Origin: Acidobacteriota bacterium
GTDB lineage: Bacteria > Acidobacteriota > Terriglobia > Acidiferrales > UBA7541
Assembly: GCA_013289855.1 (NCBI GenBank)
Contig: JABCZD010000017.1
Location: 30,487-94,486, forward strand
Reading direction: 5' to 3'
DNA: 64,000 nucleotides
Position 1 is the stretch's first letter; each line of letters starts with the position of its first letter. The notes under the pieces are model-generated. The model searched no databases and was not told the origin of the DNA. It saw nothing but the letters and a program-made list of their open reading frames with translations. Of the stretch, positions 33,547 to 42,708 are shown in pieces. The translations under genes and the position numbers were made by a program.

Positions 33547-34766
33547 GAACGGAAAAGGACGGATTCGCGCTGGAACATTTTTATGGCGATGAAGAGGGCG
33601 GCGGCGGCGTAGACGCAGGTGGAGGCGAAGATGATGGCGATGTAATTCCAGTGGTAAGTGCTGGCGATTAATTCTTTGCAAAGCAGGCTGACGTTGAGGA
33701 TGGGGATCAAGGCAAGCTTGGGAGTGAGGTCGACGCCGGGTAGCATGGCGGCGACGGCGGGAATGATGATTAAAAAGGTCATGGGAGTGAGATAGCTTTG
33801 CGCTTCCTTGTAGGTTTTGGCGAAGAGGGCGATGGTGAAGAGCGCGGCGGAGAAAAGCACGGCGATAGGCAAAGCCATCAAGAACACGGAAAGCGCCGCG
33901 CCGAAACCGATCTGCAAGTGCAGGGTGTCCTCGGAAGCTTTGCCAAGATCGAAGGCATGGAAATGGTCGGCGACCCAAAAAGAGATGCCCATGGAGGTTA
34001 CGGAAAGCGCCGCGGTGGCAAGGGAAGCGCTCAAGACCAGGGAAAACTTTCCGAGCACCAGGTCGGTGCGAGAAATGGGGCTAGAGAGAATGGTCTCCAT
34101 GGTGCCGCGTTCTTTTTCACCGGCGGTCAAATCCATGGCGGGATACATCGCGCCGGTCATGCATAGCAAGATGACCATGTAACCGATGAGGCCGCCGATG
34201 GCCGCAGCGCCGACTTTTTCCGCGGGGGCGACATTTTGTTGTTTGACCTCGAATGGTTTTAACACACTGGCGGGAAGATTTTTGGCCGCCAAGCGATCTT
34301 TGATGACGGTGTCGCGATATTCGTCCAAGTGTTTTTCGACTTTGTTCGCGGCAATTCCGGATTTTAGTTCACCGCCGTAAATGTAGATTTTTACGGTTTC
34401 ATCCTTCTGCTGGGCCAGGTCAGCTTCAAAGCCTTGCGGAAGTTCGACCACAGCGCGCACGTCCTTGTCGATAATCTGCGCTTTCCAATTGTCCGCGGCG
34501 GGCACGAGGTCAAGTTTGTCGTCGGCCTTTTCGGTTTTTCTGAGACTAGCGAGGACTGCAGGAGAGTCAGCGCCGCCAATGACCATGACCTTGGGCGTTT
34601 CTTCCTTAACTTTGCCGACGAGCATGGAGGCGACGGAGGCAAAGCCGACACTCATTACGGGAAACAACAACAGCGGAACCACGATAGTGGAGATCAGGGT
34701 GCGGCGATCGCGCAGGGCTTCGGTCAGTTCTTTGCGATACACAACGCCAATACTGCGGAAAGACAT
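33543..34766 (-). CDS. ABC-2 type exporter permease, NatB-like
   Basis: The 407-aa protein has an N-terminal membrane segment (TLISTIVVPLLLFPVMSVGFASV), a large extracytoplasmic domain (about 45-190) and five to six C-terminal membrane helices with the ABC-2 signature region EKERGTMETILSSPISRTDLVLGK. This is the NatB / Na+-efflux-type layout. It starts 1 bp after the stop of the ATPase gene and overlaps the next small gene by 4 bp, so the three are one operon. The substrate could be Na+ or another cation, or a peptide; the sequence does not decide. Confidence 0.9.
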   Translation of the reverse strand: MSFRSIGVVYRKELTEALRDRRTLISTIVVPLLLFPVMSVGFASVASMLVGKVKEETPKVMVIGGADSPAVLASLRKTEKADDKLDLVPAADNWKAQIIDKDVRAVVELPQGFEADLAQQKDETVKIYIYGGELKSGIAANKVEKHLDEYRDTVIKDRLAAKNLPASVLKPFEVKQQNVAPAEKVGAAAIGGLIGYMVILLCMTGAMYPAMDLTAGEKERGTMETILSSPISRTDLVLGKFSLVLSASLATAALSVTSMGISFWVADHFHAFDLGKASEDTLHLQIGFGAALSVFLMALPIAVLFSAALFTIALFAKTYKEAQSYLTPMTFLIIIPAVAAMLPGVDLTPKLALIPILNVSLLCKELIASTYHWNYIAIIFASTCVYAAAALFIAIKMFQRESVLFRS

Positions 34767-34767
34767 A

Positions 34768-35523
34768 TTAGTTGGTCCCTTCGGAAACGTAATGCGGGGC
34801 GACAACTTTAACGAAAATTTCTTCGAGGTCGTGCTCGCCGTGTTTGGCGCGGAGTTCGGCGAGGGTGCCTTCGGTGAGGAGTTTGCCGGACTGGATGATG
34901 CCGATGGTGTCGCAGAGTTTTTCGACCTCGGACATGATGTGCGTGGAGAAGATTACGGTTTTGCCGGCGTCGCGGCATTCGCGGATGAAGGCGGTGATGG
35001 TGCGTGCGGTCATTATGTCGAGTCCGAGGGTGGGCTCATCGAAAATCATTATTGGAGGATCGTGGACCAGGGTGCGGGCGATGGAGGTTTTTTGCTTCAT
35101 GCCGGTGGAGAGTTTGTCGCAGCGGCGGTCGCGGAAGCTATCCATGTCCAGGCGAGAACAGATTTCGTTCACGCGGTTTTTGAGGGTGGATTCGTCTAAA
35201 CCATTGAGGCGGCCGAAGTATTCGACCATTTCCTGGGCGGTGAGGCGAGGGTAGAGCGCAGTGGCGGTGGAAAGGAAGCCGACGTTGGCGCGGACTTTTT
35301 CCGGGGCCTCGATGACGTCATAGCCGCAGAGAGTGGCGGTGCCGTCGGTGGGTTCGAGAATGGTGGCGAGCATGCGCAGAGTGGTGGTTTTGCCCGCGCC
35401 GTTGGCGCCCAAAAGACCATAGATTTGGCCTGGGCGGCAGGTGAAACTGACGTGATCCACGGCGCAGATGGTGCCGCGTTTTTTGTCCTGGAAGCTTTTA
35501 CAGAGATCGCGGGCTTCGATCAT
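34768..35523 (-). CDS. ABC transporter ATP-binding protein, NatA-like
   Basis: The 251-aa protein has Walker A GANGAGKTTT, a Q-loop region, the signature LSTGMKQKTSIARTL, Walker B IMIFDEPTLGLD and the switch His in IFSTHIMSEVE. LSTGMKQ rather than LSGGQ is typical of the DrrA/NatA exporter ATPases. It energises the NatB-like permease encoded immediately downstream. The ATG at 35523 begins an N-terminus in the usual place (MIEARDLCKSF). It is the first gene of the three-gene minus-strand operon. Confidence 0.93.
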   Translation of the reverse strand: MIEARDLCKSFQDKKRGTICAVDHVSFTCRPGQIYGLLGANGAGKTTTLRMLATILEPTDGTATLCGYDVIEAPEKVRANVGFLSTATALYPRLTAQEMVEYFGRLNGLDESTLKNRVNEICSRLDMDSFRDRRCDKLSTGMKQKTSIARTLVHDPPIMIFDEPTLGLDIMTARTITAFIRECRDAGKTVIFSTHIMSEVEKLCDTIGIIQSGKLLTEGTLAELRAKHGEHDLEEIFVKVVAPHYVSEGTN

Positions 35524-36044
35524 TTGCGCACACCTTCATTGGAGAGCGGCATCAGAGTAGAGGTTCGAGAGTACGCCAAACGGGGGATTTATCCCGCCGA
35601 GAGCACGAGATCCGAGAGACATCGGCGTTCCCGGGACTTGCAGTGTACTACGCGGACGGCGGGGGAGTTGCATCGTTCGTTTCGGACGACCGGCCGGGGC
35701 GGGCACGGCATGCCGTGCCCCTACGAAGACGGCGCTGCGACAGCGCAGCAATTGGCGTGTTGCCTGGTGGCGAAATTGAGCATCTAACGGATGCGACCGG
35801 AGCGGACACCCCGACGCTGATTGGCCGGCTTCGGCCGGTAGTGCCATAGAATGAAACTCTGGTTTGCCGCGGGAAGTTGTTAGAATAAAAGCAGTTCGCG
35901 CCTTGCTGGCGGGCCCGGCACGTTACCATCCCACGGATGCGCATTTGTCCGGAATACACTTTTTTAACAGCAGGAAGATTTTGCGTTGCTGGTGGTGCGC
36001 GGGGCGGCGGGCTAGCGGCGAGAAGTTAGAAGTAAAAGGAAAAC
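35524..36044. other. Intergenic region between NatAB and MacA-like operons
   Basis: A divergent 520-bp region without a supported gene. It holds the family A palindrome at 35701-35720 and, at its right edge, the AAGGA ribosome binding site of the gene at 36045. Promoters for both directions must lie here but none is clear enough to mark. Confidence 0.5.
35701..35720. repeat. Palindromic repeat, family A copy 2
   Basis: GGGCACGGCATGCCGTGCCC, identical to the core of the palindrome at 22092-22115, followed by CTACGAAG. Confidence 0.75.
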
Positions 36045-37325
36045 ATGGATCGCAGGTTGCGAAATCGCATTGTTATGTTTCTAGTGCTGGCGGGCGTGGC
36101 CGCGATTGTGCTGGTGCGCATCAGCGGGCGGCAGCCGGTGGCGAAGATTTCGGCGGTGGCGCCGATTCGCGAAAACCTGGTGTCTTCGATCGACAGCAAC
36201 GGCAAAGTGGAGCCGATCTCACCGTTCGTGATGCGCGCGCAACTGGATACGTTCGTAGAGAAGGTGGCGGTGGTCGAAGGGCAGCAGGTCAAGAAGGGGC
36301 AGTTGCTGTTGCAGCTGAACGTGAAGGACGTGACGGCGCAACTGGCGGAAGCGCGCGCCAAGCTGTTGCGGGCGGAAGATGATTTGCGGTCCGCGAACGC
36401 CGGCGGGCGCGCGGATGACGCGGCACGGGCCACGGGAGATTTAGCGAAGGCGCAAGCGGAGCGCGACCGCTTGCAGAAAATTCATGATGCGCTGGAAAGA
36501 CTGGTGGCCAAGCAAGCGGCGACGCAGGACGAGCTGGCTAACAACGAACTGGCGCTGGCGAAGGCGAACGCGGAAGTGAACCGCCTGACGGGCGCGAAGA
36601 AGGAGTTCGGACTGGACCTGACCCTGAGCGCCAGCCGCGCGGCGTTGCAGGTGGAGCAAGCGCAGAGCGAAGTGGCGGCCCTGGAAGAAAAAGTTCGCGA
36701 TGGACAGATCACCGCGCCAGACAATGGAACGCTCTATGCGCTGCCGGTAAAAACCGGAGACTACGTAAAGCTGGGCGATTTGCTGGCGGAGATGGCAGAC
36801 CTGCACAAGGTGCGGGTGCGGGCGTTTATCGATGAGCCGGAACTTGGCGGTTTGCAGCCGAACGAGCCGGTGAAGATTACCTGGGACGCGCTGCCGAATC
36901 GGGTGTGGGATGGACGCACGGAAATAATTCCCAAGGCGGTGGTGGCGCGGGGCACGCGCAGCGTCGGGGAGTTGCTCTGTTCGGTGAACAATGATGCGCT
37001 GGAGCTGTTGCCGAACATAAATGTGAATGTGCGGATTAATGCGCAGGAGCGGAAGAATGTTTTGTCCGTGCCGCGCGGCGCGGTGGCGACGGAAAATGGC
37101 CGGCGTTATGTATTTGTGGTTAAGCAGAATCCGCTGGCGGTGAGTCAGAGCAAGCTGGAAAAGCGGGAGATTCAGGTGGGGATCGCGGATACCACGAGTT
37201 ATGAGGTGGTGAGCGGGCTGCAGGAATCCGATATGGTGGCCATGCCGGGTGAGTTTGATCTACGCGACGGAATGGCCGTGAAAGTAGTGAATACGGATTC
37301 GGCGTACGTGCGGGGACAAAGGTAG
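36045..37325 (+). CDS. MacA/HlyD-type periplasmic adaptor protein
   Basis: The 426-aa protein has an N-terminal membrane anchor (IVMFLVLAGVAAIVLVRIS), half a lipoyl domain (VSSIDSNGKVEP...VKKGQLLLQL), a long coiled-coil hairpin (about 95-215) with heptad-like Ala/Leu/Lys patterns, the second lipoyl half (DGQITAPDNGTLYALPVKTGDYV) and beta-barrel plus membrane-proximal domains. AAGGA lies just upstream. It should bridge the MacB-like permease (38537) to the TolC-like channel (39795). A TPR protein gene is inserted between adaptor and permease. Confidence 0.9.
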   Translation: MDRRLRNRIVMFLVLAGVAAIVLVRISGRQPVAKISAVAPIRENLVSSIDSNGKVEPISPFVMRAQLDTFVEKVAVVEGQQVKKGQLLLQLNVKDVTAQLAEARAKLLRAEDDLRSANAGGRADDAARATGDLAKAQAERDRLQKIHDALERLVAKQAATQDELANNELALAKANAEVNRLTGAKKEFGLDLTLSASRAALQVEQAQSEVAALEEKVRDGQITAPDNGTLYALPVKTGDYVKLGDLLAEMADLHKVRVRAFIDEPELGGLQPNEPVKITWDALPNRVWDGRTEIIPKAVVARGTRSVGELLCSVNNDALELLPNINVNVRINAQERKNVLSVPRGAVATENGRRYVFVVKQNPLAVSQSKLEKREIQVGIADTTSYEVVSGLQESDMVAMPGEFDLRDGMAVKVVNTDSAYVRGQR

Positions 37326-37399
37326 TGGAGGTGGTGGCACGGGCGTTGGATAGAAGGATTCTCAAACTTCTTTGCACTGAAAGTCTGGTTGGGCACAGT

Positions 37400-37421
37400 G
37401 CACAGCCAGGATTGGCTGTAC
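37400..37421 (-). repeat. Palindromic repeat, family B copy (reverse orientation)
   Basis: Compared with 22903-22924 this copy is reverse-complemented (loop GGAT) with one change in the second arm. It lies just upstream of the TPR gene, which argues against a start before it. Confidence 0.6.
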
Positions 37422-37474
37422 CGCAAAGGCGAGCGCTTCATAAATCCAGTGATGGGCACGCCGCGGGGATTGCG

Positions 37475-38449
37475 ATGCTCGTTTTGTTAGCCGTAAGTCT
37501 TAGCGCGGCGGCAACGCTCGGGAGGCAGAGCAGCGACGGTGGATTTAAGGCCGCGCAAGAGGCTTACGAGGCTGGGCAGTATCCCAAAGCTGAGCAGCTG
37601 TTGCTGGCTGCGGCGTCCGCGCAACCCGAAAACGCGGAAATTCAGTTGCTGCTGACCAAAACGCATCTGGAGATGCAGCAGTACGACGCGGCCATCAAGA
37701 GCGCGGAAAGAGCCGTGGCGCTACAGCCAAAAAGCTCCGTGTATCACGAGTGGCTGGGGCGGGCGTACGGCGAAAGAGCGGATCACGCTTCGTTTGTGAC
37801 GGCGCTGGGTTTTGCGAAGAAGACACGCAGGGAATTTGAAATTGCGGTGGAGCTGGACGGCGACAACTTTGTGGCCCGGCAAGCGGTGATCGAGTTTGAC
37901 TGCGCCGCGCCAGGGATCGCGGGTGGCGGCGAGGACAAGGCGCGGCCGGAAATCGCGCAGATGGCGGCGCTGGATGCGGCGGAAGGACACTTCGCGACGG
38001 GAAATTGCCGACGACAGAAAAAAGACTTTGCAGCCGCGGACGCGGAGTTCGGCAAGGCGCTGCAAAGCAATCTGAAATCGCTGGAGCGCGTGTGCGATAT
38101 CGGCGACTATGCGGTGCACCACGAAAATGCGGAGCTGCTTTTGGCAGCAGCGAACCTGGCGGCGAAGCTTGCGCCGGGGGATCCGCGCGTTAAGTTTTAT
38201 CGCGCCGTGGCTTTGGTGATAGAGAAGCAAGAGGCGGCGGAAGCGGAGAAGGAGTTGGGGGAATATATTAAGGTGGCGCCGGTTCGATCGGGCTATCCGC
38301 GGGCGTCCACGGCGCACTATTGGCTGGGAAAATTATTTGAGAATGAAGGCAAGGAGTCTGCGGCGCGAAGCGAATATGAGATGGCGTGGAAACAGGATCC
38401 GAAGAATAAGAGCGCGGAAGAGGCGATGAAAAGGTTGAAGAAGAGTTGA
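37475..38449 (+). CDS. Periplasmic TPR protein
   Basis: The 324-aa protein begins with a signal peptide (MLVLLAVSLSAAATLG) and is built of TPR repeats: AAQEAYEAGQYPKAEQLLLAA, TKTHLEMQQYDAAIKSAERAVALQP, and further repeats to AHYWLGKLFENEGKESAARSEYEMAWKQDP. The frame is open back to 37325, but that part runs through a family B palindrome and is not leader-like, so ATG 37475 is used. It probably scaffolds other envelope proteins; its insertion between adaptor and permease genes suggests a role with that transporter. No enzyme domain is present. Confidence 0.78.
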   Translation: MLVLLAVSLSAAATLGRQSSDGGFKAAQEAYEAGQYPKAEQLLLAAASAQPENAEIQLLLTKTHLEMQQYDAAIKSAERAVALQPKSSVYHEWLGRAYGERADHASFVTALGFAKKTRREFEIAVELDGDNFVARQAVIEFDCAAPGIAGGGEDKARPEIAQMAALDAAEGHFATGNCRRQKKDFAAADAEFGKALQSNLKSLERVCDIGDYAVHHENAELLLAAANLAAKLAPGDPRVKFYRAVALVIEKQEAAEAEKELGEYIKVAPVRSGYPRASTAHYWLGKLFENEGKESAARSEYEMAWKQDPKNKSAEEAMKRLKKS

Positions 38450-38493
38450 GCGTGGCATTGCGCTGCGGTTCGCGAAGCGAAAAAAAGAACGAA

Positions 38494-38526
38494 AAAGGGC
38501 GACCGCCGTAGTAGGCGGCCGCTACA
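38494..38526 (-). repeat. Palindromic repeat, family C (reverse orientation)
   Basis: Read on the minus strand this is TGTAGCGGCCGCCT-N5-GGCGGTCGCCCTTT, the same family as 61738-61769 and 63805-63836 but in the opposite orientation. Confidence 0.7.
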
Positions 38527-38536
38527 GTGGCCAGAG

Positions 38537-39739
38537 ATGATGGATTTGCGAGAAACGGTGACGGTGGCGATTGACGCGTTGCGCGCCAATAAGGTGCGCG
38601 CGATGCTCACTTCGCTGGGCGTGATTATTGGTAGCGCGTCGATCGTGCTGGTGGTGACGGTGGCGCTGACCAGCCAGAAATTCGTAATCTCGCAGATCGA
38701 AGCAGTGGGATCGAACCTGGTGTCGGCGAGTTTGGTACAAACGCCGGATAAGTCGCAACCGCTGAGTTTCGAACTTAACGCGGGCGATTTGGTGGAAGCG
38801 AAGGCCACGATTCCCGGCGTCACCGTGGTGGCGGGATTGCGCGAGTTACCGATGACCGTAGTGGTTGGCGGGCAAGTGAGGCCGGTTAACTTGGTGGGTG
38901 TGACCGACGGTTATCAAACTATCCGGCGGCTGGTGATTTTACGCGGGCGTTATTTCGACGGGCAAGACGTGGAGTCGCGATCGAAAGTCTGCTTGATTAC
39001 CAAGGATCTTGCGGACCGCGTTTATGGACTGGAAAATCCGCTGGGCCGATCGCTGCGCATGGGAGAGCTGACATTTTCCGTGATTGGCGTTTTTCGCGAA
39101 CGCGTATCCACTTTTGGCCTGACGGAAATTCAAAAAGAGTCGGTGATTATTCCTTTTCCGCTGATGAAGTATTACACCGGAGTGGAGGCGCTGCGGACAT
39201 TGTATGTGCAGGCGGGGCAGCCGGACGACGTCGAGATGGTACAGAAACGATTGACGCAATTGCTGGCCAGCCGGCACCCGGCCGGCGCGGTGTATGACGT
39301 GAATACGCTGACCGCGATCCTGACCGCGGCGAGAAATATTTCGCGTGGATTGACGATCATGCTGATCGTGGTGGCGTTTATTGCGCTGCTGGTGAGCGGC
39401 ATTGGGATCATGAACATCATGCTGGTGACGGTGCAAGAGCGCACGCGGGAGATTGGCATTCGCAAGGCGATTGGCGCGGCGCGCAAAGAGATCATGTACC
39501 AATTTTTGATTGAAGCATTTTTGATCAGCGGGGGCGGCGCGGTGTTGGGGATTTTGATCGGGGTGGCGATTCCGGTTACCGCGCAGACGCTGCTGCCGGG
39601 GAATCTGCGTGTGCCGATTTCGCCGTTGAGCGTGATTGTGGCGTTTGTGGTGTCGTGCTCGACGGGGCTGCTGTTTGGTTATTTGCCGGCGAGCCGTGCG
39701 GCGGAGTTGCTGCCGGTGGACTCGCTGCGCTATGAGTGA
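38537..39739 (+). CDS. MacB-like ABC permease lacking the ATPase domain
   Basis: The 400-aa protein has an N-terminal helix (ANKVRAMLTSLGVIIGSASIVLVV), a large periplasmic MacB_PCD domain (about 50-260) and three C-terminal FtsX-family membrane segments (IMLIVVAFIALLVSGIGIMNIMLVTVQERTREIGIRKAIGA and on). This is the permease half of MacB; the nucleotide-binding domain that is fused in E. coli MacB is absent, and no matching ATPase gene lies in this operon. An ATPase encoded elsewhere is needed. Start codons at 38537 and 38540 are both possible. Confidence 0.9.
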   Translation: MMDLRETVTVAIDALRANKVRAMLTSLGVIIGSASIVLVVTVALTSQKFVISQIEAVGSNLVSASLVQTPDKSQPLSFELNAGDLVEAKATIPGVTVVAGLRELPMTVVVGGQVRPVNLVGVTDGYQTIRRLVILRGRYFDGQDVESRSKVCLITKDLADRVYGLENPLGRSLRMGELTFSVIGVFRERVSTFGLTEIQKESVIIPFPLMKYYTGVEALRTLYVQAGQPDDVEMVQKRLTQLLASRHPAGAVYDVNTLTAILTAARNISRGLTIMLIVVAFIALLVSGIGIMNIMLVTVQERTREIGIRKAIGAARKEIMYQFLIEAFLISGGGAVLGILIGVAIPVTAQTLLPGNLRVPISPLSVIVAFVVSCSTGLLFGYLPASRAAELLPVDSLRYE

Positions 39740-39794
39740 GATTCAATAAGGGATGATATACCGGTTATATAAGTAGAACGTGTGAGGAGTGCAG

Positions 39795-41246
39795 ATGCGA
39801 GAGCGAGCGACTTGGAACGTTGGATGGCGAGCGCATTTTTTCAGGGCCGTGAAGTCCGGGGGCTTCGTTACCGGGGTGCTGTGCTTCGCGGGACCGGCGA
39901 TGGCGCAGGAATTGGCGGATCGGCCGACACCGGCAGCGCTTACGGTAAGTGACGCCGTCGCTTCGCGGGATTCTCGTTCGTCGAAAGAGGTGGGGCAACA
40001 GGCGATGACGGTTGGCGAAGGAACGCCCGTAACGCTCACGCTGAAGCGCGCGATTGAGATGGCGCTGACGAACAGCAAAGATATTCAGCTGGCGAAAATT
40101 CAGACGAGTTTGGCGGATCGTTCCGCGCAGATCACCAAGGCAGATTTTCTGCCGAACGTGTACGCGGGATCGGGCGCAGGATACACCTACGGCATTCCAG
40201 AAACGCCGGGCGGGCGCGCGCCTTCGATATTCAACGTTACGTACACGCAGGAAATCTTTAACGAACCTTTGCACGGACAATCGAGAGAACTGCAAGAGCA
40301 GGCGCGTTCGCAGCGCTTCGCTTTGAGCGAAGTGCGCAATAGCGTGATCGTGCGCACGGCCATGGCGTGCCTGGAACTCGAAAAGGTTCGGCACTCGTTG
40401 ACGCTGCTGCGCGGCGAGCAGGAGAGCGCGCAAAAAATTGTGGACGTGACGAAGGAAAGACAGGGCGAGGGATTTGAGTTGCCCGTCGAGGTGACGAAAG
40501 CGCAGCTGACGCGCGCGCAAGTAGTGCAGAAAATGTTACAGCTGGAAGGTCGCGAAGACGAATTGCAGGTGTTCTTAAAGGGCCAATTGGGATTGACGGA
40601 GGAGCAGGAAATCGAAGTGACGGCGGACGACTTGCCGGGCGAGGCGGAACAGGAAGGCGCGAACCTGGTGGCGTCCGCAATGGAGAATAATACCGGATTG
40701 CAACTTGCGGCCTCGGATGTGCGCGCGCGGGAATTTCGTTTGCAAGGCGAAAAACGCGGCTACTTGCCGACGGTGCAGCTGGTTGGGGTGTACAGCTACT
40801 TGGCGAAATTCAACAATTACACGGAATTTTTTAAAACATTTCAGGCTAACAATCTGAATGCCGGGGTGCAGATTCAGATGCCGCTGTTTAGCGCGAAGAC
40901 CAAAGCCAACGTGGGGCTGGCGTCGGTGAATCTGGAAGCGGCGCGCGTTACGCTGGCGAATCGCAAGACGCAGGTGACGGCTGAGGTTCGGCAGAAGAGC
41001 CGCAACGTGCGCGAAAAAGACGCTGCTAAAGAGGTGGCGCGGCTGGAACTGCAACTGACGCAGCAGAATCTGGAGGTATTGCAGTCGCAGTTGGACGAGG
41101 GGCGAGTGAATCTGCGGGAGGTGGAGCGGGCGCGCGTGGCGGAGAATGATCGTTGGCTGGAGTACCTGGACGCGAATTTTGCGCGGCAGCAGGCGGAGCT
41201 TGATTTGCTGCAGACGGCTGGGCAGTTGGACAAGGTTTGGCAATAG
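39795..41246 (+). CDS. TolC-family outer-membrane efflux protein
   Basis: The 483-aa protein has a signal peptide (about 1-38, ending AGPAMAQ) and two OEP domains made of long amphipathic helices and strand pairs: LKRAIEMALTNSKDIQLAK, then a second repeat from about residue 290 (YLPTVQLVGVYSYLAKF). It completes the adaptor-permease-channel set that starts at 36045. GAGGAG precedes the ATG at 39795 by 5 nt. A near-palindrome, TATACCGGTTATA (39757-39769), lies 25 bp upstream of the start and could be an operator. Confidence 0.88.
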   Translation: MRERATWNVGWRAHFFRAVKSGGFVTGVLCFAGPAMAQELADRPTPAALTVSDAVASRDSRSSKEVGQQAMTVGEGTPVTLTLKRAIEMALTNSKDIQLAKIQTSLADRSAQITKADFLPNVYAGSGAGYTYGIPETPGGRAPSIFNVTYTQEIFNEPLHGQSRELQEQARSQRFALSEVRNSVIVRTAMACLELEKVRHSLTLLRGEQESAQKIVDVTKERQGEGFELPVEVTKAQLTRAQVVQKMLQLEGREDELQVFLKGQLGLTEEQEIEVTADDLPGEAEQEGANLVASAMENNTGLQLAASDVRAREFRLQGEKRGYLPTVQLVGVYSYLAKFNNYTEFFKTFQANNLNAGVQIQMPLFSAKTKANVGLASVNLEAARVTLANRKTQVTAEVRQKSRNVREKDAAKEVARLELQLTQQNLEVLQSQLDEGRVNLREVERARVAENDRWLEYLDANFARQQAELDLLQTAGQLDKVWQ

Positions 41247-41277
41247 CGGCGAGAAAGAAACGGGGGAAAAGACTTAA

Positions 41278-41312
41278 CGCAGAAGGACGCAGGGACACAG
41301 AGGGCGCAGAGA
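41278..41312 (+). repeat. Short CGCAG-rich imperfect tandem repeat
   Basis: The stretch is made of degenerate roughly 10-bp units of the CGCAGAGGGA type, a class of intergenic repeat seen in other soil bacteria, as far as recalled. It sits between the TolC-like and decarboxylase genes. Confidence 0.35.
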
Positions 41313-41337
41313 AGAGGATTGCGGCGGCGGCGAAATT

Positions 41338-42708
41338 ATGTTTGAACGCGAGAATGCGGAAATGTTGGCGAGGGCCGCTGCGAAATTGGAAGAGGGATTC
41401 GCAGAGCTGCCGGAATTTGCCGCGAACATGTCGGGCGCTGAGCGCATTGGCGAAGTGCTGTCGCTGACAGCGGAACGTCTGCAGAATAATTATCCGTACT
41501 TTCATCCATTGTATGCCGGGCAGATGCTGAAGCCGCCGCATCCCGTGGCGCGGCTGGCGTATGCGCTGGCGATGCACATTAATCCCAATAATCACGCGCT
41601 GGATGGCGGGCGCGCGACGTCGGCGATGGAAAAAGAAGTGGTTAGAGAAATTGCCGCGATGTTTGGTTGGCAGAGTTGTCTGGGACACCTGTGCGGGGGC
41701 GGGACGATGGCGAATCTCGAGGCGCTGTGGGTCGCGGGACATTTGCGGCGCGGCAAGACAATTTTAGCGAGCGAGCAAGCGCACTATACGCACAAGAGAA
41801 TTAGCGGCGTGCTGCAAATGCACTGCGAGGCCGTGGTTTGCGACGCGCTAGGACGCATGGATTTGAACGCGTTGCAGCAGCGGCTGGAGCAAGGGGACGT
41901 TGGCACGGTGGTAGCTACGCTTGGGACGACGGCGACCGGTTCGGTGGATCCGCTGCCGGAGATTTTGCGCTTGCGAGAAAAATATGGCTTTCGGGTCCAT
42001 GCGGATGCCGCGTATGGGGGTTATTTTGCGCTGGTGAACAATGTGGATGCTGCCGCTGCACAGGCGTTCGCGCGAATTGCGGAAGTCGATTCGATCGTGA
42101 TCGATCCGCACAAGCATGGGTTGCAGCCATATGGATGTGGGTGTGTGCTGTTCCGCGATCCCGCCGTCGGGCGATTGTATAAGCACGATTCGCCGTATAC
42201 CTATTTCAGTTCCACGGAACTGCATTTGGGCGAGATCAGCCTGGAGTGTTCGCGGCCGGGCGCGGCCGCGGCGGCGTTGTGGGCTACGCAGAAATTGTTG
42301 CCACTCGTGAAGGATGGAGAATTTGCGCGGGCTCTTTCGCGCAGCCGGGATGCGGCGTTGGCGCTGTATCGGCGCGCGCAGCAAAGTAAACATTTTGTGA
42401 CGGCGTTCGCGCCACAGCTGGACATTGTGATTTTTGCGCAGCGGGCGGCCTCGGCCACGGAATCGTCCGCGCTGGCGCGACGAATTTTCGATGCGGCGGC
42501 GAGACACGATTTGCATTTGGCTATCGCGGAGTTGCCGGCGAAATTCTGGAGCGAGACGCACGGTGCGATGAGACTGGATCGCGAGACGATCACCTGCTTG
42601 CGTTCGGTGCTGATGAAGCCCGAGCATCTGGACTGGGTCGACCGCATATGGGAACGGCTGGAAGTTGCCGCAGCGGAAGTGCTTCATGGCGCCGCGCAAG
42701 CCCGCTAA
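41338..42708 (+). CDS. PLP-dependent group II amino-acid decarboxylase-like protein
   Basis: The 456-aa protein has the group II decarboxylase fold: GGGTMANLEALWVA, the HADAAYGG motif whose Asp binds the pyridine nitrogen, and the Schiff-base Lys (about residue 259) in IDPHKHGLQPYGCG. It could decarboxylate tyrosine, glutamate, aspartate or a related amino acid; the substrate is undetermined. No transporter of the antiporter type is adjacent. The gene is the last on the + strand before the skew change near 42.7 kb. The start at 41338 is the first Met and lacks a strong ribosome binding site. Confidence 0.88.
   Translation: MFERENAEMLARAAAKLEEGFAELPEFAANMSGAERIGEVLSLTAERLQNNYPYFHPLYAGQMLKPPHPVARLAYALAMHINPNNHALDGGRATSAMEKEVVREIAAMFGWQSCLGHLCGGGTMANLEALWVAGHLRRGKTILASEQAHYTHKRISGVLQMHCEAVVCDALGRMDLNALQQRLEQGDVGTVVATLGTTATGSVDPLPEILRLREKYGFRVHADAAYGGYFALVNNVDAAAAQAFARIAEVDSIVIDPHKHGLQPYGCGCVLFRDPAVGRLYKHDSPYTYFSSTELHLGEISLECSRPGAAAAALWATQKLLPLVKDGEFARALSRSRDAALALYRRAQQSKHFVTAFAPQLDIVIFAQRAASATESSALARRIFDAAARHDLHLAIAELPAKFWSETHGAMRLDRETITCLRSVLMKPEHLDWVDRIWERLEVAAAEVLHGAAQAR

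Noticed and set aside
33547..33978. N-terminal extension of the small gene at 33175-33546
   Set aside because: It reads out of frame through the NatB-like permease and is His/Arg-rich; the ATGA-coupled start at 33546 explains the gene better.
34768..35523. NatA-like ATPase as the missing MacB ATPase
   Set aside because: It has the LSTGMKQ signature of ABC-2 exporters, lies on the opposite strand and is coupled to its own permease.
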